NCBI GenBank assembly: GCA_964575185.1
Contig: CAZNPW010000045.1
Span: forward strand, 1 to 22,901
Reading direction: 5' to 3'
DNA from: CAZNPW01 sp964575185
Lineage (GTDB): Bacteria > Pseudomonadota > Alphaproteobacteria > Rhodobacterales > Rhodobacteraceae
DNA length: 22,901 nucleotides
Part shown: positions 7,234 through 13,745 of the stretch, piece after piece
How positions within the stretch are numbered: the first letter of the stretch is position 1
Layout: every line of letters begins with the position of its first letter
Notes under the pieces: generated by a model
The model's database searches: none
What the model saw: the letters and a program-made list of their open reading frames with translations, nothing else
What the model was told of the DNA's origin: nothing
Position numbers and translations under genes: made by a program

Positions 7234-9516
7234 ATGTCCATCCTGATCGGCAGCGCCCGCGACGACCGTCTGACCGGCACGGCGGGGTCCGACACGCTGC
7301 TGGGGCTGGGGGGGCGCGACCTCCTCGCGGGGGGCGCGGGGGCGGATTTCCTGGCGGGCGGGTCGGGCAACGACATCCTCGCCGGCGGCGCGGGGGCCGA
7401 CATCCTGACCGGCGGGCTGGGCGACGACCTCTACGACGGCGTCGACGCGCTGGACGGGCTGGTCGAGCGCGCCGGGGGCGGGTTCGACACGATCCGCAGC
7501 GCGGTGCTGCAGAGCCTCGCCGGGTTCGACGCCATCGAGGGGCTGGTCTGGACGGGTGCTGCCGCCGCGACGCTGGTGGGCAACGATGCGGGCAACCGGC
7601 TGACCAGCCTGGCGGCCGGGGCCGACACGCTGGACGGGGGCGCGGGCGACGACACGCTGGACGGCGGCGCCGGGGCCGACCGGCTGGTCGGCGGGGCGGG
7701 GAACGACCGCTACCTCTGGGCGGCGGGCGATATCGTGGTCGAGGCGGCCGCGGGCGGGTTCGACATCCTTCAGGGCCTGGCCCGCAGCCTGGCGGGCTTT
7801 GCCAATGTCGAGGCGCTGATCTACACCGGCACGACCGGGGCGCGCCTGACGGGGACGGCCTCGGCCGACGCGCTGCGCGGCGGATCGGGGGCCGACCGGG
7901 TGCAGGGCGGGGCGGGGGCCGACCTCCTGATCGGCGGGGCGGGGGCCGACACGGTGCAGGGCGGCGCGGGGGCCGACACGCTGTCGGGCGGGGCGACCCT
8001 GGCGGGGGCGGACTTCCGGCTGGACCTCGGCGACGGCGCGGCCGACCGGCTGGAAGGCGGGGCGGGCAACGACGTCTACCAGGTCTTCGACGCCGCCGAC
8101 CGGATCGTCGAGACCGCGGCGGGGGGGCTGCGCGACCTCGTGGTTGTGAACGGCCGGCAGTGGTCGGGCGCGGCGAGCCGCTTCGTCGAGGGGATCGTCG
8201 TGCTGGCCCCCGGCGGGGCGGTGGTCGGCGGGACGGCAGGCGACGACAGCATCCTGGGCGGGGCGGGGGCCGACCTGCTGGACGGCGGCGCGGGCCGGGA
8301 CACCATCGCCGGCGGCTGGTCCGCCACGGCGACCGACAGCGCCGCCGACACGCTGGCGGGCGGGGCGGGCAACGACGTGCTGATCAGCCTGGCCGGCGTG
8401 ACGGCGCGTCCGGGGGCCGAGGTCGAGCTTTACGGCGGCGTGGGCGACGACCTTCTGGTGCTGTCGAACGGCGGCACCTATGCGGGCTGGGACGCGGGCG
8501 GCGTCGATCAGGTGGTCCTGGTCGGGCCTTTCGGCGGCTCGACGGTCGACCTGTCGGCGCTGCGGGGGGTGGAGGTCATCAACATGGCCGGCGGCACCGG
8601 CCCCGCGTCCGAGCTGAACCCCCTGCCCTTCGCGGCCGCCCGCGCCGCGGTGATCGCGGTCTCGCAGCTGACCCCCGCGCCGCTCGGCAGCTTCCCGCTC
8701 GACCGCGCGCCGCAGGACCTGATCGCGACGGCGGACCCAACGCTCATCTACGGCAACGTCTTCGAAAACGACATCCGCGCGCGGGCCGGGAACGAGACGG
8801 TGATCGGCGCGGGCGGCAGCGATACGCTGTTCGGCGACGCGGGGGACGACCTGCTGGTGGCGACCTTCCTCGACCCGTTCGTCCAGTCGAACGAGGCGTC
8901 GAACGTGCTGTTCGGCGGGGCGGGGAACGACACGCTCGTCGCGGGCGCCTTCGCCGCCGCGGTCCTTCCCGGCGCGTCGCTGCGCGGCGACACGCTGACG
9001 GGGGGCAGCGGGGCCGACGACCTGCAGGTGCGCGCCGCGCTGGGTGGCAACGCGGTCAGCGAGCTCGGCTTCAACGGGTCCGGCGTCTTCGGCTGGATGA
9101 CGGCCGCCGTCATCGCGGATTTCGAGACCGGGGTGGACGATTTCGTCTACCTGGCCGACGACGTCGGCGACGGCGACACGGTGATCGAGGGCGCGGCGGT
9201 GCTGGACGGCCCGGGCGGCTTCGCCCCCACGGCGGAGCTCGTCATCCTGCGCACCGACCTCGCGGTCGCCGGGGCCGAGCTGCGGGGCGTGGACGCCGCC
9301 CTCTTCACCGCCGTAATCGGCAGTGCCACCGGCAACATCGCGGTCAACCGGACCATGATGATCGTGGTCGACAACGGCACCTCGAGCGCGGTGTTCCAGT
9401 TCGTGTCGACCAACGGCGACGCCTCCGTGTCGGCCGACGAGCTGTTCATGCTGGCCATGTTCGACGGCACCACCGGCCTGACCGCCGCCGACTTCGCGCT
9501 GTCGAGCTTCGTCTGA
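7234..9516 (+). CDS. RTX (hemolysin-type) calcium-binding repeat protein, probably type I secreted
   Basis: 760-residue acidic protein dominated by glycine- and aspartate-rich nonapeptides of the GGAGADxLx/GGxGNDxLx type, which bind calcium as parallel beta-rolls outside the cell. Repeat blocks fall near residues 10-70, 128-163, 205-254, 269-285, 329-360, 372-386, 515-540 and 560-570. Two related spacer modules (residues ~68-125 and ~160-207) carry an ExxxGGFDxxx...LAGFxxxExLxxTG pattern. There is no signal peptide. The C-terminal ~140 residues (from IADFETGVDDFVYL to LTAADFALSSFV) are repeat-poor and look like the uncleaved secretion-signal region used by type I secretion. No protease, lipase or adhesin domain is recognisable. 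The ATG at 7234 has a near-ideal ribosome binding site (GGAGG, 7 nt spacer), which I prefer over an ATG at 7165. No type I ABC transporter gene is adjacent. Function is unknown; a surface or biofilm role is conceivable. Confidence 0.9.
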   Translation: MSILIGSARDDRLTGTAGSDTLLGLGGRDLLAGGAGADFLAGGSGNDILAGGAGADILTGGLGDDLYDGVDALDGLVERAGGGFDTIRSAVLQSLAGFDAIEGLVWTGAAAATLVGNDAGNRLTSLAAGADTLDGGAGDDTLDGGAGADRLVGGAGNDRYLWAAGDIVVEAAAGGFDILQGLARSLAGFANVEALIYTGTTGARLTGTASADALRGGSGADRVQGGAGADLLIGGAGADTVQGGAGADTLSGGATLAGADFRLDLGDGAADRLEGGAGNDVYQVFDAADRIVETAAGGLRDLVVVNGRQWSGAASRFVEGIVVLAPGGAVVGGTAGDDSILGGAGADLLDGGAGRDTIAGGWSATATDSAADTLAGGAGNDVLISLAGVTARPGAEVELYGGVGDDLLVLSNGGTYAGWDAGGVDQVVLVGPFGGSTVDLSALRGVEVINMAGGTGPASELNPLPFAAARAAVIAVSQLTPAPLGSFPLDRAPQDLIATADPTLIYGNVFENDIRARAGNETVIGAGGSDTLFGDAGDDLLVATFLDPFVQSNEASNVLFGGAGNDTLVAGAFAAAVLPGASLRGDTLTGGSGADDLQVRAALGGNAVSELGFNGSGVFGWMTAAVIADFETGVDDFVYLADDVGDGDTVIEGAAVLDGPGGFAPTAELVILRTDLAVAGAELRGVDAALFTAVIGSATGNIAVNRTMMIVVDNGTSSAVFQFVSTNGDASVSADELFMLAMFDGTTGLTAADFALSSFV
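7864..7998 (+). repeat. Five 27-bp tandem units inside the RTX gene
   Basis: The hexamer GCCGAC recurs at 7864, 7891, 7918, 7945 and 7972, exactly 27 bp apart, with the rest of each unit nearly conserved (ending GGGGCGGGG or close). Each unit encodes one nine-residue RTX repeat. Such near-identical units are substrates for slippage or unequal recombination, so repeat number may vary between strains. Confidence 0.8.
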
Positions 9517-9547
9517 GCCGGACCGTCGCCAAGGACGGGAAAGGACA

Positions 9548-9572
9548 ACGGCCGCCCGTCGGGGGCGGCCGT
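9548..9572. terminator. Bidirectional terminator between the RTX gene and tRNA-Ala
   Basis: Perfect 10-bp stem ACGGCCGCCC/GGGCGGCCGT with a 5-nt loop, 31 nt after the RTX stop codon. It is followed by CTGTTCC on the plus strand and by TGTCCTTTCCC on the minus strand, both only weakly T-rich. Its position, 15 nt beyond the tRNA 3' end, suits termination of both convergent transcripts. Confidence 0.75.
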
Positions 9573-9587
9573 CTGTTCCGGGCGGTC

Positions 9588-9663
<76 letters not shown>

Positions 9664-9757
9664 GTTCCGACCAGGCCACAGGCATGGGGGCCTGCGGTGC
9701 GCGGCTAGTTAGGCGATGGCGTGCCCCGCCGCAAGGGGCAATCCGCCCGCCGCAGGC

Positions 9758-10090
9758 TCAGGGCTCCTCGTCGTCGCCCGCGACGTCGTGCAGGTCGTCG
9801 AGCGATACGTTGTCGTCGGCGTCGTCCTCGAGCAGTTCGTCGTCGGTCTCGGCGTCTTCGGCCGGCGCGGTCTCCAGGATGTCGTCGCCCTCCAGATCCT
9901 CGACCAGCACCTCGTCGGCCTCGGGCGGCATCGGCCGGGCGATCACGGCCGCGGCGAGCTTGCGGCGGGCGGACTCGATGTCGACGACCTCCCCCGTGTA
10001 GGGGCTGACGACGGGGCTGCGGTTCAGATCGTAGAAGCGCCTGCCGGTCGTCGGGCAGATGCGCTTGGTTCCCCATTCGGGCTTGGGCAT
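9758..10090 (-). CDS. FYDLN-acid family protein (TIGR02300-like)
   Basis: 110 residues. The N-terminal block MPKPEWGTKRICPTTGRRF runs into YDLNR (20-24), the family hallmark, followed by SPYTGEVV (29-36) and a basic helix. From residue ~56 the chain is almost entirely Asp, Glu and Ala, giving an intensely acidic, probably disordered tail. Family members outside this order have a CxxC...CxxC zinc ribbon around FYDLN; here only C12 remains, the other positions being T15, S29 and T32, so zinc binding is not expected. Molecular function is unknown for the family. The gene is upstream of tRNA-Ala on the same strand and divergent from the YgjP-like protease gene. Confidence 0.88.
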   Translation of the reverse strand: MPKPEWGTKRICPTTGRRFYDLNRSPVVSPYTGEVVDIESARRKLAAAVIARPMPPEADEVLVEDLEGDDILETAPAEDAETDDELLEDDADDNVSLDDLHDVAGDDEEP

Positions 10091-10227
10091 GGTGTCATCT
10101 TCCAGGATCAGTGCGGGCGCGCCCTGCCACAGGGTGGCATGGGAGTCAAAGCGTTTCCGCCGCAGGCCTTCCGGGCCGCGGCGAAGCGCGGTAGATGGGG
10201 CCGTCCGCCGCCGCCGTCAAGGCCCCG

Positions 10228-10905
10228 ATGCCCACCCTGCCCGGCCACCCGCCGATCGACGTCACCCTGCGCCGGAACGCCCGGGCGACGCGGTTCTCGC
10301 TCCGGGTCGCGGGCGATGGCGGGCGGGTGACGCTGACCCTGCCCGCCCGCGCGCGGGAGGCCGAGGCGATGGCCTTCGCCCGGTCGCAGGAGCGCTGGCT
10401 GCGCGCCGCGCTGGCGCGGATGCCGGAGGCGGTGGCGGTCGGCCCGGGCAGCCTGGTGCCGGTCGAGGGGCGGCCCCTGACCGTCACGACGGGCCCGGGG
10501 CGGCTGCGGGTGGACGGCGGCGCGCTGGTCGTGCCGGGCGATCCGGCGCAGGCGGGCGCGCGTCTCGCGGCCTGGCTGCGGGTTCTGGCGCGGGCGCGGC
10601 TGACCGCGGGCTGCGACCTTCACACGGCGGCGCTGGGCCGGCCCTACGCGCGCCTGACGCTGCGCGACACGCGCTCGCGCTGGGGGTCCTGCGCGGCGTC
10701 GGGCGCCCTGATGTTCAACTGGCGGCTGGTGATGGCCCCGCCCGCCGTGCTCGACTACGTCGCCGCGCACGAGGTGGCCCATCTGGCCGAGATGAACCAC
10801 TCGCCCGCCTTCTGGGCGGTGGTGGCGCGGCTCTGCCCCGACTGGAAGGCGCGCCGGGTCTGGCTGCGGGCGGAGGGCGGCGCGCTGCAGGCGCTGCGGT
10901 TCTGA
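10228..10905 (+). CDS. YgjP/SprT-like zinc metalloprotease (DUF45)
   Basis: 225-residue protein of the M48-related YgjP/WLM family. The zinc motif is AAHEVAHLAEMNH: H181, H185 and catalytic E182 in HEVAH, with H191 as likely third ligand. The characteristic block SRWGSC (150-155) precedes it, and the fold ends with the usual PAFWAVV...CPDWKARRVWL. The N-terminal half (RRNARATRFSLRV...GRVTLTLP) matches the beta-sheet domain of the family. Substrates are poorly known; it is a cytoplasmic putative peptidase. I chose the ATG at 10228 because the homologous N-terminus begins at LPGHPPI; an ATG at 10195 would add eleven residues. The stop overlaps the next start (TGATG), so it is coupled to the GntR regulator. 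The 137 nt upstream hold no clear promoter. Confidence 0.87.
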   Translation: MPTLPGHPPIDVTLRRNARATRFSLRVAGDGGRVTLTLPARAREAEAMAFARSQERWLRAALARMPEAVAVGPGSLVPVEGRPLTVTTGPGRLRVDGGALVVPGDPAQAGARLAAWLRVLARARLTAGCDLHTAALGRPYARLTLRDTRSRWGSCAASGALMFNWRLVMAPPAVLDYVAAHEVAHLAEMNHSPAFWAVVARLCPDWKARRVWLRAEGGALQALRF

Positions 10906-11552
10906 TGCTGCCGCCGCGTCCGACCGACCCGAATGCCGTCGCGCACGAACGGGTCTACCGCGCCCTGCGCCAGCAGGTGATGCACGGCGAGATCGGCCCG
11001 GGCCAGGCGCTGACGCTGCGCGGGATCGGCCGGCAGTTCGGCACCTCGATGACCCCCGCGCGCGAGGCGGTGCGGCGGCTCGTGGCCGAGGGCGCGCTGG
11101 CGCTGTCGGCCTCGGGCCGGGTCGCCACCCCGAGCCTGACGCCCGAGCGGATCGAGGAACTGGCCGCCCTGCGCGCGCTGATCGAGCCCGAGCTGGCCAG
11201 CCGCGCCCTGCCGCGCGCGCATTTCGCGCTGATCGACCGGCTGGCCGCGATCAACGCGCTGACCGCCGAGGCGGTGGCGCGGGCGGATGCCACGGCCTAC
11301 GTGCGCACCAACCTCGAGTTCCACCGCACCCTCTACCTGCGCGCCCAGGCCCCGGCGATGCTGGGCCTGATCGAGACGGTATGGCTGCAACTGGGGCCCA
11401 CGATGCGCGCGGTCTACCATCGGCTGGCCCGGCGCGAGGCACCACCGCACCACCGCATGATCCTGGCCGCGCTGAAGGCCGGCGACGAGCCGGGGCTGCG
11501 GCTGGCCGTGCGGACCGACGTGACGCAGGGGCTGCGGCACCTGGCGGGTTGA
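10905..11552 (+). CDS. GntR family transcriptional regulator, FadR/FCD subfamily
   Basis: 215-residue DNA-binding regulator. Residues 10-75 form the GntR winged helix (VYRALRQQVMHGEIGPGQAL, TLRGIGRQFGTSMTPAREAVRRLVAEG), and residues ~80-210 form the all-helical FCD ligand-binding domain. FCD members usually bind a metal through Asp-x3-His, His and His. Here I align N136, H140 and H183, with D205 in place of the last His, so metal or ligand binding may differ. Many FCD regulators control uptake or catabolism of organic acids, but no such pathway lies next to it. It starts on the last base of the protease gene stop codon and is followed by a hairpin, so the two genes probably form an operon. 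The target is unknown. Confidence 0.9.
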   Translation: MLPPRPTDPNAVAHERVYRALRQQVMHGEIGPGQALTLRGIGRQFGTSMTPAREAVRRLVAEGALALSASGRVATPSLTPERIEELAALRALIEPELASRALPRAHFALIDRLAAINALTAEAVARADATAYVRTNLEFHRTLYLRAQAPAMLGLIETVWLQLGPTMRAVYHRLARREAPPHHRMILAALKAGDEPGLRLAVRTDVTQGLRHLAG

Positions 11553-11597
11553 CGGGGGCCGGGGATTTCCGTGCGACGATCCCCGGCGTCCGCCCGA

Positions 11598-11617
11598 GGT
11601 CCTTCGGACGAAGGACC
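11598..11617. terminator. Hairpin between convergent GntR and IalB genes
   Basis: GGTCCTT-CGGACG-AAGGACC is a perfect 7-bp inverted repeat in the 77-nt gap between two converging stop codons. It contains the same TTCG..CGAA logic as the palindromes after the asparaginase gene. No T-run follows. Confidence 0.6.
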
Positions 11618-11629
11618 ATGCGCCGGGCG

Positions 11630-12148
11630 TCAGCCGGCGCAGCGTCGCGCGGCTTCCTCCATCGCGGCGGTGAAGCCGCGCAGGCTGACGACGTCGGTCG
11701 TCTCGGTCCCGCGGGCGGAGCGGCCGACGACCGTGGCGTCCGCGCCGGCCTTCATGGCTTCGAGCAGGCGGCCGTCTTCCTCGGCGCTCGCGGTCCAGGC
11801 GTTCTGGCCTTCGGTGAACAGCGTGAAGGTGTCGCCCCCGATCGTCACCGTGACCGCCGACCCGTCGGCGTAGGTGTAGCCCGCCTGGAAGCTGATCTCG
11901 CCCGCAGCCGGACCGCCCTGGCGGAAGGTCACGAACATGAGGATCGCGTCGCGCCGCGCCTGCACCGGCTGGCCGTCGCGGGTCGCGGTGGATTCGCGCG
12001 GCGCGCTGACGCCCCAGCAGTCGCCGCCTTCGGTGAAGACCGCCCAGTCGGTCATCGTCGCCACCTGGTTGGTGCTTTCCTGTGACGTCGCGGGGCTTGC
12101 CAGCAGCGCCAGCCCGATTGCCGCGCCGCGCGCGAGTGTCGTCATCAT
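11630..12148 (-). CDS. Invasion-associated locus B (IalB) family secreted protein
   Basis: 172 residues. A Sec signal peptide is evident (MMTTLARGAAIGLALLASPA, cleavage probably after ATSQ), so the product is periplasmic. The mature part starts with a TDWAVFTEGGDCWGVS block (C44) and ends in the family signature SARGTETTDVVSLRGFTAAM and a final C170, a possible disulfide pair with C44. IalB was named for erythrocyte invasion in Bartonella, but homologues are widespread in free-living alphaproteobacteria, where the role is unknown; it should not be read as a virulence gene here. Start at the first of two adjacent ATGs (12148); the ribosome binding site is poor. It is convergent with the GntR gene and divergent from the asparaginase gene. 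Confidence 0.85.
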   Translation of the reverse strand: MMTTLARGAAIGLALLASPATSQESTNQVATMTDWAVFTEGGDCWGVSAPRESTATRDGQPVQARRDAILMFVTFRQGGPAAGEISFQAGYTYADGSAVTVTIGGDTFTLFTEGQNAWTASAEEDGRLLEAMKAGADATVVGRSARGTETTDVVSLRGFTAAMEEAARRCAG

Positions 12149-12167
12149 TGCCAAGGCCCCCGTGCTG

Positions 12168-12191
12168 CCCGGCCTGCGTCCCGGCCTGCGT
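12168..12191. repeat. 12-bp tandem duplication upstream of the IalB gene
   Basis: CCCGGCCTGCGT occurs twice in exact tandem (12168-12179 and 12180-12191), 20-43 nt upstream of the IalB start, where its promoter should lie. It may be a doubled binding site or a replication slippage product. Confidence 0.5.
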
Positions 12192-12246
12192 TGACCGCAG
12201 CTTTTCCGGTGGCGCAGGCGCCTGTTCCCGACTACGCCCTTGCTTA

Positions 12247-12292
12247 CGCGAAAAGCGCCCTCGGGTGAAACCCCCATGGGCCGCTTTTCGCG
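12247..12292. other. Long imperfect hairpin in the IalB-asparaginase divergent region
   Basis: CGCGAAAAGCG at 12247-12257 pairs with CGCTTTTCGCG ending at 12292; after a one-base bulge three more G-C pairs form, leaving a 17-nt loop. It lies about 20 nt upstream of the asparaginase start. As the flanking genes diverge, it is not a 3' terminator for either; it may be a leader structure, an attenuator or a dispersed repeat. Confidence 0.45.
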
Positions 12293-12312
12293 CAGGCGTG
12301 ACGGAGGGCGAC

Positions 12313-13290
12313 GTGGCGGCACCCATGGTGCAGGTCTGGCGGGGCGGGCGGGTCGAGAGCGAACACGCGGGCCACGCGGCGGTGGTGAACAGCCGGGGCG
12401 AGCTGATCCACGGCTGGGGCGACCCGGGGACGGTGATCTACCCGCGGTCGTCGTGCAAGATGATCCAGGCCCTGCCGCTGGTGGAAAGCGGGATCGGCGC
12501 CGGCCTGACCGACCGGCACCTCGCCCTCGCCTGCGCCAGCCACCAGGGCGCGCAGGTGCACACCGACCTCGTGTCGCGCTGGCTCGCCGACCTCGGGCTG
12601 ACCGAGGCCGACCTGCGCTGCGGCAGCCACGAACCCTATGACACGGCGGCCCGCGACGCGCTGGTCCGGGCGGGGCAGGCACCCTGCCAGATCCACAACA
12701 ACTGTTCCGGCAAGCACGCGGGCTTCCTGATGTGGACCGCCGCCCGCCGCGCCGGGCCGGAGTATGTCGACCCCGGCCACCCGCTCCAGCAGGCGATCCT
12801 GGCCGCCACGAACGAGGTCACGGGCGAGGAATCCCCCGGCTTCGGCATCGACGGCTGCTCGGCCCCGAACCATGCGGTCTCGCTCGCGGGGCTCGCCCGC
12901 GCGATGGCGCGCTTCGCCAACCCCGGTCCCGACGCCCGCGGCCGCGCCATGGCGCGGCTGGTGACCGCGATGCACCGCCACCCCGATCTCGTCGCGGGCG
13001 AAGGGCGCGCCTGCACCGAACTGATGCGCGCCACCACCGCGCCGGTGGCGCTGAAGACCGGGGCCGAGGCGATCTACGTGGCGATCCTGCCGACGCTCGG
13101 CCTTGGCATGGCGGTCAAGATCGTGGACGGCAGCGTCCGCGCGTCCGAGGCCGCGATCACCGGGCTTCTGGTGCGGCTGGGCGTGCTGGATCCCGCCCAC
13201 CCGGCGGCGCAACGGCGGATCGGGCCGGTCCGGAACTGGCGCGGCACGGTCACGGGCGAGATCGCGCTCGCGCCGGGCTTTCCCGGCTGA
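12313..13290 (+). CDS. L-asparaginase, Rhizobium etli type (asparaginase II family)
   Basis: 325 residues. It hydrolyses L-asparagine to aspartate and ammonia in the cytoplasm. This family is unrelated to E. coli AnsA/AnsB and resembles serine-lysine hydrolases. Matching elements are YPRSSCKM (S46, K49), ACASHQG (S76), NNCSGKHAGF (C131, K134) and IDGCSAPNH (C182), corresponding to the two Ser-Lys pairs and the Cys-Cys-Lys zinc site described for the Rhizobium enzyme. I chose GTG at 12313 because GGAGGG ends 4 nt before it; ATG at 12325 and GTG at 12298 are alternatives. The gene is monocistronic by appearance and ends in two strong palindromes. Confidence 0.9.
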   Translation: MAAPMVQVWRGGRVESEHAGHAAVVNSRGELIHGWGDPGTVIYPRSSCKMIQALPLVESGIGAGLTDRHLALACASHQGAQVHTDLVSRWLADLGLTEADLRCGSHEPYDTAARDALVRAGQAPCQIHNNCSGKHAGFLMWTAARRAGPEYVDPGHPLQQAILAATNEVTGEESPGFGIDGCSAPNHAVSLAGLARAMARFANPGPDARGRAMARLVTAMHRHPDLVAGEGRACTELMRATTAPVALKTGAEAIYVAILPTLGLGMAVKIVDGSVRASEAAITGLLVRLGVLDPAHPAAQRRIGPVRNWRGTVTGEIALAPGFPG

Positions 13291-13305
13291 CGGCACCGCA
13301 GGGCC

Positions 13306-13350
13306 CCGATTTCTTCGAAGAAATCGGTCCGGTTCCTTCGAAGGAACCGG
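13306..13350. terminator. Two tandem 22-nt perfect palindromes after asparaginase
   Basis: Positions 13306-13327 (starting CCGATTTCTTC) and 13329-13350 (starting CCGGTTCCTTC) are each perfectly self-complementary, equal in length, centred on TTCGAA and separated by one T. They lie 15 nt after the asparaginase stop and 54 nt before the DUF2794 start. As RNA, each folds into a hairpin with a TTCG-type tip; the pair probably acts as a terminator or RNA-stabilising element. Confidence 0.65.
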
Positions 13351-13403
13351 CGCGCGGCGATGCCGCGCTTGATTTGCCGTCATCGCGCGGTCACATTCGA
13401 CCG

Positions 13404-13745
13404 ATGACCGCCGGGCCGCCCATCCCCTTTTCCGCCGCCGTGCCGGAGGTGGTCAGCTTCGACCGCAGGGAACTCGGGGTGATCCTGTCGCTCTACGGCC
13501 GGATGGTCGCCCTGGGGGAATGGCGCGATTACGGCATCTCGGCCCTGCGCGACGTGGCCGTCTTCGCGATCTTCCGCCGCACCGCCGAACACCCGCTCTA
13601 TCGCGTGGAGAAGCGCCCCCGACTGCGCGGCCGGCAGGGGATCTACGCGGTGATCGGGACCGAAGGCCAGGTGCTGCGGCGCGGGCCGGACCTTGCCGCC
13701 TGCCTCAGGGTTCTTGAGGCGCGGCTGATCCGGGCGGTGGACTGA
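13404..13745 (+). CDS. DUF2794 family protein
   Basis: 113 residues, soluble, of the alphaproteobacterial DUF2794 family; function unknown. The recognisable core is VSFDRRELGVILSLYGRMVA (residues 17-36), then GEWRDYGI...RDVAVFAIFRRTAEHPLYRVEKRP and a C-terminal RRGPDLAACLRVLEARL. The ATG at 13404 has no obvious Shine-Dalgarno sequence (TTCGACCG precedes it). The last 41 nt overlap the 3' end of the antiporter gene on the opposite strand, both stop codons being clear. Confidence 0.85.
   Translation: MTAGPPIPFSAAVPEVVSFDRRELGVILSLYGRMVALGEWRDYGISALRDVAVFAIFRRTAEHPLYRVEKRPRLRGRQGIYAVIGTEGQVLRRGPDLAACLRVLEARLIRAVD

Noticed and set aside
7864..7998. Regular 27-bp repeats considered as a CRISPR or minisatellite
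   Set aside because: There are no spacers; the period equals nine codons and the units encode RTX nonapeptides.
9670..9757. Possible dedicated promoter for tRNA-Ala (TTGCGG-17-TAACTA on the minus strand)
   Set aside because: Only the TTG and TA positions match consensus, so it is no better than chance in this sequence.
11630..12148. IalB protein as a virulence factor
   Set aside because: The name comes from Bartonella; homologues are common in environmental alphaproteobacteria and nothing in the context suggests host interaction.
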